From Natrinema salifodinae (GTDB lineage: Archaea; Halobacteriota; Halobacteria; Halobacteriales; Natrialbaceae), in NCBI RefSeq assembly GCF_900110455.1, contig NZ_FOIS01000001.1, positions 62,001 through 126,000 on the forward strand: DNA of 64,000 bases, in the 5' to 3' direction. This document shows positions 17,677 through 26,525 of the stretch, one piece after another; positions within the stretch are counted from its first letter, which is position 1, and each line of letters starts with the position of its first letter. The notes beneath the pieces are model-generated. The model searched no databases, was not told where the DNA came from, and worked only from the letters and a program-made list of their open reading frames with translations. Made by a program: the position numbers and the translations under genes.

Positions 17677-18576
17677 GTGCTGTCGGCGCTGCCGATCGGT
17701 GCATTGCTGGCTACCGTCGGAGCGGCGGGGCTGGCCGTCCAGGCGCTGTGTATTCGGTACGGAACGGTCCGCAGTCAGTCGACGCAGGCGCTGCTCGTCG
17801 TACTCGCCGTCAACCTGACGGCACTCGTGCCGATCACGTTCGTCTTCGCCGATCCGGTCGCCGAGTTCACTCGGCGTTCGCTGATCGCGTTCGTCGGCGC
17901 CGGTCTCGTCGGAACGATGGCCGGTCGCGCCTTCTACTACGAGGGGATCAAACGCATTGGTGCGAGCCGATCGGAGCCGATCAAGGCCTCACAGCCGTTA
18001 CACGCCTCCCTGCTCGCCGTCGTCGTCCTCGGCGAAGTCGTCACGGGACTGCACTTCGTTTCGATGCTGTGTATAGTCGTCGGCATCGCACTTATCACGT
18101 GGGAGACCGCACAAAACGGCCTGACGGCCGGCGAGACGAACGCGTCCGCGCTACTGTTTCCGGTCATGGGCGCGGTGTTGTACGGGATCGAACCGGTAAT
18201 CGCGACGCTCGGGTTCAACGCGGGGACGTCCGCGCTGTCGGGATTGCTGGTCAAGACGGTCTCGGCGGCGATCGGATTCGTCGCCTACCTCTTCTGGCGA
18301 CGGGCGCTCCCCGCCCTCTTGACGTACGACGTCGCCGAACTCCGGTGGCTCGTCGCCGCTGGACTGGCCAACACGACCTTTCTCGTGGCATACTACACGG
18401 CGCTGGAGGTGTCGACCGTCGCCGTCGTGGTCCCGATCGTTCAGTCCAGTCCGCTGCTGGTGATCACCCTCTCCGCGCTGTTCGTCGGAGACGACCTCGA
18501 GCGAATCTCGCTTCGGCTCGGAATCTATACGCTGTTCGTGATCGCCGGCGCGATTGGCGTGACGATTTTCGGATGA
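17677..18576 (+). CDS. EamA/DMT-family transporter
   Basis: A 299-residue membrane protein with about ten hydrophobic helices arranged as two repeated five-helix halves, typical of the drug/metabolite transporter superfamily. Recognisable segments are GRAFYYEGIKRIGASRSEPI in the first half and VVPIVQSSPLLVI in the second. Members export amino acids, metabolites or drugs; the substrate cannot be inferred. A GTG start at 17677 opens directly into the first helix. The gene precedes an ABC operon by 136 bp on the same strand but probably has its own transcript. Confidence 0.8.
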   Translation: MLSALPIGALLATVGAAGLAVQALCIRYGTVRSQSTQALLVVLAVNLTALVPITFVFADPVAEFTRRSLIAFVGAGLVGTMAGRAFYYEGIKRIGASRSEPIKASQPLHASLLAVVVLGEVVTGLHFVSMLCIVVGIALITWETAQNGLTAGETNASALLFPVMGAVLYGIEPVIATLGFNAGTSALSGLLVKTVSAAIGFVAYLFWRRALPALLTYDVAELRWLVAAGLANTTFLVAYYTALEVSTVAVVVPIVQSSPLLVITLSALFVGDDLERISLRLGIYTLFVIAGAIGVTIFG

Positions 18577-18712
18577 CATCGGCGATACCGATATCTCGCT
18601 CCCCACGAGTGGCCGCCAAATGACGGGGTTCGACAACAATATTTATGTCCTTGCGTGGTATTGATCGGCATACGCGTTTCGTGTACAACCGTCACGGGAA
18701 ACGGGAACTACT

Positions 18713-19549
18713 ATGTGTAAACAAATCGATATAGACTCCGTATCGAAGACGTACGGCTCGGAAGAGGACATGCTGCACGTGATCGACGAGATCGACATCG
18801 ACGTCGATGCGAACGAACTGGTCGTCATCGTCGGCCCGTCGGGCTGTGGGAAGTCGACCCTGCTGAAGATGATCGACGGACTCGTCACGCCGACCAGCGG
18901 CGAGGTCCGCATCGGGGGCGAGACCGTCACCGGTTCCCGGTCCGAGGTCGCGATGGTGTTTCAGGACTTCAACCTCCTGCCGTGGCGGACCGTCCGCGAG
19001 AACGTCGAGTTCGGCCTCGAAGTACAGGGCGTCGACGACGAGGCCCAGCGTGAGCAGGCCCTAGAGTGGATCGAAAAGGTCGGTCTCGACGGGTTCGAGG
19101 ACAGTTATCCGCACGAGCTCTCCGGCGGGATGCAACAGCGCGTCGGGCTGGCGCGGGCACTGGCGATCGACCCCGAAGTACTGCTGATGGACGAGCCCTT
19201 CGGTGCGCTCGACGCGCAGACGAAAGACCAGATGCAGACGGAGCTCCTCCGCCTGCTCGCCAACGAGAACAAGACCGTCGTCTTCATCACGCACGACATC
19301 CGCGAGGCGATTCTCATCGCCGACCGCGTGCTGGTGATGTCGACCAAGCCCGCGACCATCCTGGCCGATCTCGACATCGACTCCGAGCGGCCGCGGTGGA
19401 ATCGGCGGACGGAGATCGAGACCAGCGAACCATTCGAGGAGTACGAGACCAGGATACGGAAAGAACTCGGCCTCATGCCGACCGACGCCGCCGCAGGTGA
19501 GACCGGCGCGACGGCCGAGACCGAACCGACCCAGCAATCAGCCGAATAA
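18713..19549 (+). CDS. ABC transporter ATPase, nitrate/sulfonate/taurine type
   Basis: A 278-residue ATPase with Walker A GPSGCGKST, Q-loop VFQDFNLLPWR, signature LSGGMQQRVGLARAL, Walker B VLLMDEP and the FGALDAQT D-loop. These are typical of SsuB/TauB/NrtD-like proteins that energise uptake of oxyanion, sulfonate or aromatic-like solutes. It is the first gene of a tight operon with two permeases (2-bp gap, then an ATGA overlap). No binding protein is in the operon; the NMT1-type protein at 14331 is a plausible partner. An AT-rich box near 18640-18650 suggests a short leader of about 40 bp. Confidence 0.9.
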   Translation: MCKQIDIDSVSKTYGSEEDMLHVIDEIDIDVDANELVVIVGPSGCGKSTLLKMIDGLVTPTSGEVRIGGETVTGSRSEVAMVFQDFNLLPWRTVRENVEFGLEVQGVDDEAQREQALEWIEKVGLDGFEDSYPHELSGGMQQRVGLARALAIDPEVLLMDEPFGALDAQTKDQMQTELLRLLANENKTVVFITHDIREAILIADRVLVMSTKPATILADLDIDSERPRWNRRTEIETSEPFEEYETRIRKELGLMPTDAAAGETGATAETEPTQQSAE

Positions 19550-19551
19550 CG

Positions 19552-20367
19552 ATGGCGACGAAACAATCAACCGCTCCGGACGTGTTCACCGGCGTTCGCG
19601 CGCGCCTCGAGCCCTTCCAGGGGATCCTCATCCGGATCTCGGCGGTCGTCCTCTTTCTGCTGATCTGGGAGTGGTACGCCGGCACTCAGCCGGATTACCT
19701 CTTCCCACAGTTGGGCGTCGTCGTTGAGGCCTTCGGTCGCCAGATCCGGGAGTTCGGCCTCGTCAGTGCGTACGCTTCGACGATGGCGACCGTATTCATC
19801 GGATACGCCATCGCCGTCGTCGTGGGCGTCGCCGTGGGGCTCGGCATGGGTCTGGACAAGCGCATCGAGGTGACGCTCGATCCGTACGTGAGTGCGATGT
19901 ACGTCGCTCCGGTTTCCGCGCTCATCCCGATCATCATCATGGTCGGTGGATCCAGTTTCGAGAGCAAGGTCTTCGTCGTGTTTCTGTTCGTCGTCTTCGA
20001 GATGATCATCAACACAATGAACGGAACGAAGACCGTCCCGGAGGGGCTCGTCAATGCCGGTCGATCGTTCGGCAGCAGCCGCCCCACGATTATCAGACGG
20101 ATCATCATCCCTTACACGCTTCCGTACATCTTCGCGGGAATGCGACTGGGGATCGGTCGCGCGATCAAGGGCGTAATCCTCGCGGAGCTGCTCATCGAGT
20201 TCTCGAATCTCGGTGCGGTCATCCGCGAGTGGGAACAGATGTTCCAGATCGCCGGCGTTCTCTCGGTGACGTTACTGCTGATGGTGACGGGAGTCGTGCT
20301 CACCAGAGCCGTCAGCGCGATCCGCGATCGGATTATTACGTGGGAAGCCGACGGAGGTGATCACTGA
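19552..20367 (+). CDS. ABC transporter permease (first of pair)
   Basis: A 271-residue inner-membrane permease with about six helices. The cytoplasmic coupling segment near residues 165-190 (PEGLVNAGRSFGSSRP) contains the EAA-like loop of binding-protein-dependent permeases. It starts 2 bp after the ATPase stop and overlaps the next permease, so all three are co-translated. The related partner at 20367 suggests a heterodimeric channel. Confidence 0.9.
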   Translation: MATKQSTAPDVFTGVRARLEPFQGILIRISAVVLFLLIWEWYAGTQPDYLFPQLGVVVEAFGRQIREFGLVSAYASTMATVFIGYAIAVVVGVAVGLGMGLDKRIEVTLDPYVSAMYVAPVSALIPIIIMVGGSSFESKVFVVFLFVVFEMIINTMNGTKTVPEGLVNAGRSFGSSRPTIIRRIIIPYTLPYIFAGMRLGIGRAIKGVILAELLIEFSNLGAVIREWEQMFQIAGVLSVTLLLMVTGVVLTRAVSAIRDRIITWEADGGDH

Positions 20368-21140
20368 TGGCACTGAACCCGAACCGACGGCGCGATCAAC
20401 GCCTCATGCAGGCCGGATTCGGGCTCCTGCTCGTCGGTCTCTGGACGGTCGCCGGTCTGCTCTCACCGCGGATCTTCCCCTATCCGTGGTTGATCGCCGA
20501 GGCGATGATCGAGCAGTTCGCCAGCGGAGCGATGACGGCCGCGCTCGCCGACGCCCTGCAGGCGATCGTCGTCGGTTACCTGCTGGCCGTCGTCGTCGGC
20601 ATCGGTATCGGGCTGGGGATGGGCCTCAACGATTTCGTCGAGGCGTTCATGGACCCGTATCTCGACGCATTGTACGCGCTTCCGTTCGCGGCGATCATTC
20701 CGGCGATGATCCTCTGGTTCGGCACCGGCTTCCAGATCCGAGTGGTCGTCGTCTTCGGCTTTGCGGTGTTCCCGATCGTCATCAACACGCTCGAGGGCGC
20801 CAGATCGATCCCGCAGAACCTGTCCGAGCTCGCGCAGTCGTTCGACGCGGGCCGGTTCTACACGATCAGACACATCATCGTACCGTACGAACTGCCGTAT
20901 ATTCTGGCCGGACTGCGGCTGGGAAGCGGACTCGCGGTGCGCGGATTGGTCGTAACCGAACTGCTCGTCGCCGTAACCGGCTTCGGCCAGCTCATCACGC
21001 AGTGGAGCGCCGCGTTCCGGATGGAGGGCGTAGTCAGCGTCGTGCTCGTTCTGATGGCGCTGGGCGTCCTGTTCACGTGGGGACTGGGCCAGGTCGAGAA
21101 GCGAGCGATCGAGTGGGACGTCTCCGCGGTCAACAACTGA
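20367..21140 (+). CDS. ABC transporter permease (second of pair)
   Basis: A 257-residue permease homologous to its upstream neighbour, with about six helices and the coupling loop around SELAQSFDAGRFYT. The ATG overlaps the TGA of the preceding gene, a sign of coupled translation. Two different permeases with one ATPase repeat the arrangement at 52667-55027. The operon ends here; an IclR regulator follows after 223 bp and may control it. Confidence 0.9.
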   Translation: MALNPNRRRDQRLMQAGFGLLLVGLWTVAGLLSPRIFPYPWLIAEAMIEQFASGAMTAALADALQAIVVGYLLAVVVGIGIGLGMGLNDFVEAFMDPYLDALYALPFAAIIPAMILWFGTGFQIRVVVVFGFAVFPIVINTLEGARSIPQNLSELAQSFDAGRFYTIRHIIVPYELPYILAGLRLGSGLAVRGLVVTELLVAVTGFGQLITQWSAAFRMEGVVSVVLVLMALGVLFTWGLGQVEKRAIEWDVSAVNN

Positions 21141-21363
21141 ACCAGGCCCCGTGACGGCCGGCCTTCCCGTCGTTCGGTTCGATATCTCGAAACTCGTTCC
21201 GGCGTATCTTACCGTCAACACGGTCGAGACCCTTCTACGAGGACGCTACGCAGCCGTCACTCGCTACCGATTGCCGGCCGCTCGTCACGCTCTGCCCTGC
21301 GTTCGTCACTCGTTCGATATAGCGGAACATTTTAGTCGCCACCAGCCGTCATTTGCAGGTATA

Positions 21364-22131
21364 ATGCAGGATGGTACCAAACGGCAGGTGAAAACGGCAG
21401 TCAGGGTGTTCGATATCGTCGACAAAGTTCAGGAGCGCGACGGAGCGCGACTGGTAGACATCGCGGACGCGCTCGACGTTTCGAAGAGCACCGCCCATCA
21501 GTACCTCTCGACCCTCGTCGATCTCGGCTACCTCAAGAAGGTCGAGCAGGAGTACACGCTCGGTCACAAGTTCCTCAATCACGGAATTCACGCCCGAAAG
21601 CAGTACGAGATCACCGAGGTTTGCCGGCCGACCCTCGAGAACCTGGTCGAGGAGACCCAGGAGATGGCGTGGGTGACCGTCGAGGAGCAGGGAAAGGCCG
21701 TCTACCTGGACAAAGTGAAGGGGAAACGCGCCGTCCAGACGCTCGCCCAGGTCGGTACGAGCGCCCATCTCCACTATCTCGCATCGGGACGGGCGATGCT
21801 CGCGAGCATGTCCGACGAAGACGTCCGCGAGATCATCGATAGACACGGTCTGCCGGCTCGGACGGAAGAGAGCATCACCGACACCGACGCGTTGTTCGAC
21901 GAACTCGAGGAGATCCACGACCGCGGCTACGCGATCAACGACGGCGACGCGACGCCCGGCGTCCGCGCGGTCGGTGCCTCGGTGACGGTCAACGGGGACA
22001 TCTACGGTGCCATCGCCGTTACGGGTCCGGCACACCGGTTAGACGAGCAGACGCTCGAGGAGGAAATCGCCAAACCGGTGTTGAGCGCGACGAACGAGAT
22101 CGAACTCAAACTGGGGTACCAGATCGAGTAG
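21364..22131 (+). CDS. IclR-family transcriptional regulator
   Basis: A 255-residue regulator with an N-terminal winged helix-turn-helix (about residues 10-65; DIADALDVSKSTAHQYLSTL) and the C-terminal IclR effector domain (SGRAMLASMSDEDVREIIDR, then RAVGASVTVNGDIYGAIAV). IclR proteins bind palindromes as dimers or tetramers and sense small organic acids. The ATG at 21364 is chosen because the DNA-binding domain begins there and an AT-rich CATTTTAG lies near -30; about 70 upstream in-frame residues look non-coding. It sits between the ABC operon and the amidohydrolase/aldehyde dehydrogenase genes, so either set may be its target. Confidence 0.9.
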   Translation: MQDGTKRQVKTAVRVFDIVDKVQERDGARLVDIADALDVSKSTAHQYLSTLVDLGYLKKVEQEYTLGHKFLNHGIHARKQYEITEVCRPTLENLVEETQEMAWVTVEEQGKAVYLDKVKGKRAVQTLAQVGTSAHLHYLASGRAMLASMSDEDVREIIDRHGLPARTEESITDTDALFDELEEIHDRGYAINDGDATPGVRAVGASVTVNGDIYGAIAVTGPAHRLDEQTLEEEIAKPVLSATNEIELKLGYQIE

Positions 22132-22331
22132 CGCCCGATCCGCTACTGGCTTCACTGGCCCCTGTGGTGCGATCATCGCGATCGAGTCTCACTTCGTCTA
22201 TCCGATCGAATACGTTCCGACTACCGTCGAGTACCCGATGACACTCGCGTAGCGGGTCTGCAACGCATCGTAAGCTGCCTGCCCGTTTCGATCGGTACCT
22301 TCATACTCCGCGACGTGTTGTGTACAGACGG

Positions 22332-23321
22332 ATGCCAGAGATCATAGATAGCTATTCGCACATCGGTAGTGAGGCCGTCCTCGACGAGTTCGAGAAGGTG
22401 AATCCGAGCGTCGAACTATCGAGTCTGCGCAACGCCCCGCGGCTGTTCGCCGTCGACGGTCGGATCGACTACCTCGATCGCTACGGCATCGATCAACAGG
22501 TGATCAGTCTCGTCGGGCCGAACATGTGGCTGGGTGCAGATCCGGAGGATTCGTTCGAGGCGGCACGACTCGCCAACGACGAGGTCCGCGACATCGCCGA
22601 CCAATATCCCGACCGGTTTCTGCCGATCGGCAACATCCCGTTCCTGACGGGTGAGTACGTCGACGAGGCGCGGCGCTGTATCGAGGAGCTCGACTTCCAT
22701 GGGCTCCAGATCTTCTCGAATATCAACGGCCGGATGCTCGACGACGAGGCGTTCGAGCCGTTCTGGGAGACGGTTGACGACCTCGACGTCCCGGTCTGGA
22801 TCCACCCGCAGCTCCACGACTGGCACGACTACGACGAGGGGTCGACGTGGATCTACAAGATGATGGGGTGGCCGTTTGACACCAGTATCGCGGTCGCGCG
22901 ACTGGTGTTCAGCGGGATCATGGACCGCTACGAGAATGTAGAGATTGTCAGCCACCACCTCGGCGGCGCGATTCCGTATTGGATCGGCCGGGTTCGGTCG
23001 TGGTATCAGACTCGCCAGGAAGAGCCGGAGCTGTACACCAACCCGGACCTCGCGGACCTCTCCGAACCGCTCGACGCCTACTTCGACCGGATCTACGGCG
23101 ACACGGCCGTCAGTTCGCAGGGCGAGTCGTATCCGCTCCGGTGTGGCTACGAGTTCTTCGGCAAGGACAACGTGCTCTACGGCGCCGACTACCCCTTCGG
23201 TCCCGAGAAGGGCGAGTACTGGACGCAGACGATTCCGCAAGCCATCGAGGACCTCGACATCCCCGAGGAGCACAAGCGGAAAATCTATTCTGAGAACGTC
23301 AAGTCGCTGCTCGATCTGTAA
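22332..23321 (+). CDS. Amidohydrolase-2 (ACMSD-like) family protein, first
   Basis: A 329-residue TIM-barrel protein of the amidohydrolase_2 group, which includes aminocarboxymuconate semialdehyde decarboxylase and resorcylate decarboxylase relatives. Candidate metal or catalytic residues are His in WIHPQLHDW, His-His in VSHHLGGA and Asp in LYGADYPFG. The usual N-terminal H-x-H is replaced by Y-x-H in DSYSHIG, so one metal ligand is missing. The ATG at 22332 is chosen over an upstream in-frame GTG because the fold begins there. A divergent second member is at 25206 with an aldehyde dehydrogenase between them, so a decarboxylation or hydrolysis followed by aldehyde oxidation is a reasonable guess. 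Confidence 0.8.
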   Translation: MPEIIDSYSHIGSEAVLDEFEKVNPSVELSSLRNAPRLFAVDGRIDYLDRYGIDQQVISLVGPNMWLGADPEDSFEAARLANDEVRDIADQYPDRFLPIGNIPFLTGEYVDEARRCIEELDFHGLQIFSNINGRMLDDEAFEPFWETVDDLDVPVWIHPQLHDWHDYDEGSTWIYKMMGWPFDTSIAVARLVFSGIMDRYENVEIVSHHLGGAIPYWIGRVRSWYQTRQEEPELYTNPDLADLSEPLDAYFDRIYGDTAVSSQGESYPLRCGYEFFGKDNVLYGADYPFGPEKGEYWTQTIPQAIEDLDIPEEHKRKIYSENVKSLLDL

Positions 23322-23520
23322 TGCCATCGAACCGCGCGAGTGCCCTCGGTCGAGCGACGACGCTTGTCGGGACGGACGAGCACGGGTCGCCACTACCAGC
23401 GTCGGTCCGCTCGGAGCCGTCGCCGATGCGACGGACGCGTGAACCGACTCGCTCAAGAGACCCGAGCGACGTTCTCGATCGCGATCCGAGGCAGAATAGC
23501 GGCGGTCCGTTTGCGGCTCC

Positions 23521-24981
23521 TTATCCGTCGAGCGCGCCATCGGACGCGTCGCCGTACTCGATGTTGACCGTTTTCAGTTGGGTGTAGTGATCGATCGCCT
23601 GCATTCCCTTCTCGCGGCCGAGTCCGCTCTTCTTGTGGCCACCGAAAGGGGTCTGGGGATAGGATCCGGAGTACTGGTTGACCATCACGCTTCCCGCTTC
23701 AATCCCGTTCGCGACGCGGTGTGCGCGACCGAGGTCGTTCGTCCATACTGTCGCGTAGAGGCCGAACTCGGTGTCGTTGGCCCGTCGAACCGCTTCCGCC
23801 TCGTCGGAGAACTCGTAGAGGTTGATCACCGGTCCGAAGACCTCCTCACGGGAGATAGGCGCGTCGTCGTCGGCGCCTTCGATCACCGTCGGTTCGTAGA
23901 AGTAGCCGTCGCGATCCGGTGTTCTGCCGCCCGTGAGAGCGGTCGCGCCGTTCTCGAGGGCCTGCTCAACGTACCGTCGGACCTTCCCGAGACCGGCCTC
24001 CGAGACGAGCGGGCCGAGATCGGGGTTCTCGATTCCCGGACCGATCGAGACCGACTCGACGGCTTCGCGGAGGGCATCGCGGAACTCGTCGTACCGGGCT
24101 TCGTGGACGAACACCCGTGTCGTCGCGAAGCACACCTGGCCGCTCATGAGCGTGAGCGCCTTCATCGCGCCCTCTACGGCGCCCTCGAGGTTGGCGTCCT
24201 CGAAGACGATCGCGGGGCTCTTCCCGCCGAGCTCAAGCGCCGTCGGAACGACGTTGTCGATCGCGGTCTTTCCGACGGTCTGTCCGGTCGAGACCGAGCC
24301 GGTGAACGTGATCTCGTCGACCCGGGGGTCATCCGTGAGCGCGGCGCCCGTCGTCACGCCGTCGCCAGGGACCACGTTGAGGACGCCGTCGGGGAGGTCC
24401 GCTTCGGTGGCGAGTTCGCCCAGTTTCAGCGGGCCGAGCGGCGCCTCCGGTGCGGGCTTGACGACGGCCGCGTTTCCGGCCGCGAGCGCCGGACCGATCC
24501 CACGACAACAGAGTAGGAGCGGTGCGTTCCACGGCACGATCTGTGCGCTCACGCCCAGCGGTTCCTTCCGCGTGAACGCCTGTTGGGTACCTGGAACGGG
24601 CACGGTCTCTCCCTCGATCTTCGTCGTTAGCCCCGCGTAGTACTCGATGTAGTCAGCAGCGCTGTCGGCCAGACCCTTCGACTGACCGATCGGCCGACCG
24701 TTCTCTCGGGTCACGACCTCGCCAAGTTCCTCGGCGTGGTCCGCGATCGCCTCGGCGAATCGGTACAGGAGTCGGCCGCGATCGGCCGGGTCCATCGCCG
24801 CCCATTCGGGCTGGGCACGGTTCGCCGACTCGAGCGCGTCATCGACGCCCTGTTCTCCGCTCTCGGCGACGGTCGCGATCGGCTCCCCCGTCGCCGGGTT
24901 CTCGACCCGAAACGAGTCGACGCCGTCGTGGAACTCGCCGTTAACGTATACCCCCCGATACTCGGTTCGCTCGTCCTGCAT
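23521..24981 (-). CDS. NAD(P)-dependent aldehyde dehydrogenase
   Basis: A 486-residue enzyme of normal length for the aldehyde dehydrogenase superfamily. Visible motifs are PWNAPLLLCC (cofactor domain), FTGSVSTGQTVGK (Rossmann loop), LELGGKSPAIVF with the general-base Glu, SGQVCFATTR with the catalytic Cys, and EEVFGPV. It oxidises an aldehyde to the acid with NAD or NADP; the substrate is unknown. It is divergent from the amidohydrolase gene at 25206. A minus-strand TATA-like run (TTCTTTGTAG, 25003-25012) sits about 27 bp before its ATG. Confidence 0.9.
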   Translation of the reverse strand: MQDERTEYRGVYVNGEFHDGVDSFRVENPATGEPIATVAESGEQGVDDALESANRAQPEWAAMDPADRGRLLYRFAEAIADHAEELGEVVTRENGRPIGQSKGLADSAADYIEYYAGLTTKIEGETVPVPGTQQAFTRKEPLGVSAQIVPWNAPLLLCCRGIGPALAAGNAAVVKPAPEAPLGPLKLGELATEADLPDGVLNVVPGDGVTTGAALTDDPRVDEITFTGSVSTGQTVGKTAIDNVVPTALELGGKSPAIVFEDANLEGAVEGAMKALTLMSGQVCFATTRVFVHEARYDEFRDALREAVESVSIGPGIENPDLGPLVSEAGLGKVRRYVEQALENGATALTGGRTPDRDGYFYEPTVIEGADDDAPISREEVFGPVINLYEFSDEAEAVRRANDTEFGLYATVWTNDLGRAHRVANGIEAGSVMVNQYSGSYPQTPFGGHKKSGLGREKGMQAIDHYTQLKTVNIEYGDASDGALDG

Positions 24982-25205
24982 GCATTGTCACTACATCTCA
25001 CTCTACAAAGAACCTTCGCATCCGCTGATTTCGGGTCGGTGCGTCGCTCTCCTCTCGACGAGACCGCCGCAGCGTCCGCCCCACTCGAGCAGCGACGCCG
25101 CTCTCCGACCGCGTTCACGCGTTCGTGAACCGACACGGCTATCGGATCTAGCCACATGATACCACGGATAAGACTAATAGGTTCCACTACGGATATCGCG
25201 TCACG

Positions 25206-26270
25206 ATGAGTCGAACAATCATTGATGGCGAGTGGCACAGCGCCGAGTCCGGCTCCGATATCCGCGAGTACCTCTCCAATCCGGAGTTCCGAGAGAACGA
25301 GCGGTCGGGATACACCGCTGGCCCGAACGAGTGGGGTCCGATCCAGTGGGACGGCTGGGACAGGAGCGCCGGCGGACGGAGCTCGATCGAGATTCATCAG
25401 CCGGATATCAACGATGCCGAAGACGTCGACACCGTCCGCGAACGGTTGGGCATCGATAGAGTCGTGTTCTCGCCTGGTCAGTTCCGGATGACGACGATCC
25501 CCGCGCAGGACAAGCAGGTCCCCTATATGCGGGCGCTGAACGACCTGACCGTCGATCGCTTCGCGAAGGGGGACGGGACGTATTACGCGAAGCTGTTCGT
25601 CATGGGCGACCATCCGAAGGAGAGCGCCAAAGAGATCGAGCGTCACGCCGACGAAGACGGGATCGTCGGCGCGATGATCACCGACGTCGGTCCGACGTTC
25701 CCGATGGGGCACAAGAGCTACGAGCCCCTCTACGAGGCGGCGGAGAAACACGATATCCCGATCATTCTCCACTCGACGACGGGCATCGTCCCCGGCTTCC
25801 CCATCACGGGGATGCAACCGACGAACTTCGCGGAGTTCCACACGCTCGCGCACACGGTACCGAAGATGTGGCACGCGAACAGCCTCGTTCAACGCGGCAT
25901 CCCCGAACGGTACGACGTCGACATCGGGTTCTGGGAGGGCGGCATCTCGTGGGTACCCGCCCTCGCCGAGCGGCTCGACCGCGAGTACCTCGAACGCTCG
26001 AGCGAGTTCGCCGACCTCTCGAAACTACCGAGCGAGTACCTCTCCGAGTTCTACTACGGCACGCAACCGCTGCCCGAGGAGGAGACCGGAATGGTCGACT
26101 TCGCCAACCTCATCGAGCGGGCCGACCTGGGGGATCAGGTCGTCTACACCTCCGATCGGCCGCATCAGGACTTCGACGCCCCAGCGGCGATCGACAACAT
26201 CGAGGGGCTGAGCGAGGAGCAGCGTCGCAAGATCTTCAACGAGAACGCCTTGGCGCTGTTCGATCTATAG
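25206..26270 (+). CDS. Amidohydrolase-2 family protein, second
   Basis: A 354-residue TIM-barrel protein. Family-like features are a GIDRVVFSPGQ strand, the IPIILHSTTG strand with a His, EFHTLAHTVPKMW, and the C-terminal VVYTSDRPHQDF with the conserved Asp. The N-terminal H-x-H is absent: the first residues read IDGEWHSAES. The C-terminus (RRKIFNENALALFDL) matches the C-terminus of the protein at 22332 (KRKIYSENVKSLLDL), so the two are paralogues. An ATAAGACTAATAG run near 25168-25180 is the likely TATA region. The reaction is unknown. Confidence 0.75.
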   Translation: MSRTIIDGEWHSAESGSDIREYLSNPEFRENERSGYTAGPNEWGPIQWDGWDRSAGGRSSIEIHQPDINDAEDVDTVRERLGIDRVVFSPGQFRMTTIPAQDKQVPYMRALNDLTVDRFAKGDGTYYAKLFVMGDHPKESAKEIERHADEDGIVGAMITDVGPTFPMGHKSYEPLYEAAEKHDIPIILHSTTGIVPGFPITGMQPTNFAEFHTLAHTVPKMWHANSLVQRGIPERYDVDIGFWEGGISWVPALAERLDREYLERSSEFADLSKLPSEYLSEFYYGTQPLPEEETGMVDFANLIERADLGDQVVYTSDRPHQDFDAPAAIDNIEGLSEEQRRKIFNENALALFDL

Positions 26271-26288
26271 AGGTGTACACTACGCACG

Positions 26289-26333
26289 GTCGACGCGGAG
26301 AACGTCGACGCAGAGAACGTCGACGCAGACGTC
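26289..26333. repeat. Three tandem 15-bp repeats
   Basis: The unit GTCGACGCAGAGAAC occurs three times: the first copy has one change and the last diverges at its end. It lies just downstream of the amidohydrolase stop. The length is a multiple of three, but no gene covers it. Replication slippage is the simplest origin. Confidence 0.7.
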
Positions 26334-26425
26334 CGATCCGGCCGGATCCGCGGTGGAGCGGCGGCTCCGGTCTCGTCCCCTTCACCGTGGCGATCTCGAT
26401 TCCGATACGCGGCCGCCCGTACTAT

Positions 26426-26446
26426 TATACCTCAGATAGTGGTATA
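26426..26446. repeat. TATACC-N9-GGTATA inverted repeat
   Basis: A 6-bp perfect inverted repeat in an AT-rich patch between the amidohydrolase gene and the IS cluster. It could form a weak hairpin or an operator. No gene starts at a suitable distance. Confidence 0.35.
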
Positions 26447-26476
26447 TATCGGATAATACGAGGAACTAGGCAGAGT

Positions 26477-26512
26477 CTAGTGAGGACCGTTTGAGAAGTG
26501 AGCAGGTCGTAG
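26477..26512 (+). repeat. Left terminal inverted repeat of the nested IS
   Basis: Begins CTAGTGAGGACCG. The last 24 bases (26489-26512) are an exact reverse complement of 28164-28187. Confidence 0.8.
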
Positions 26513-26525
26513 GGCTAATTTGGAT

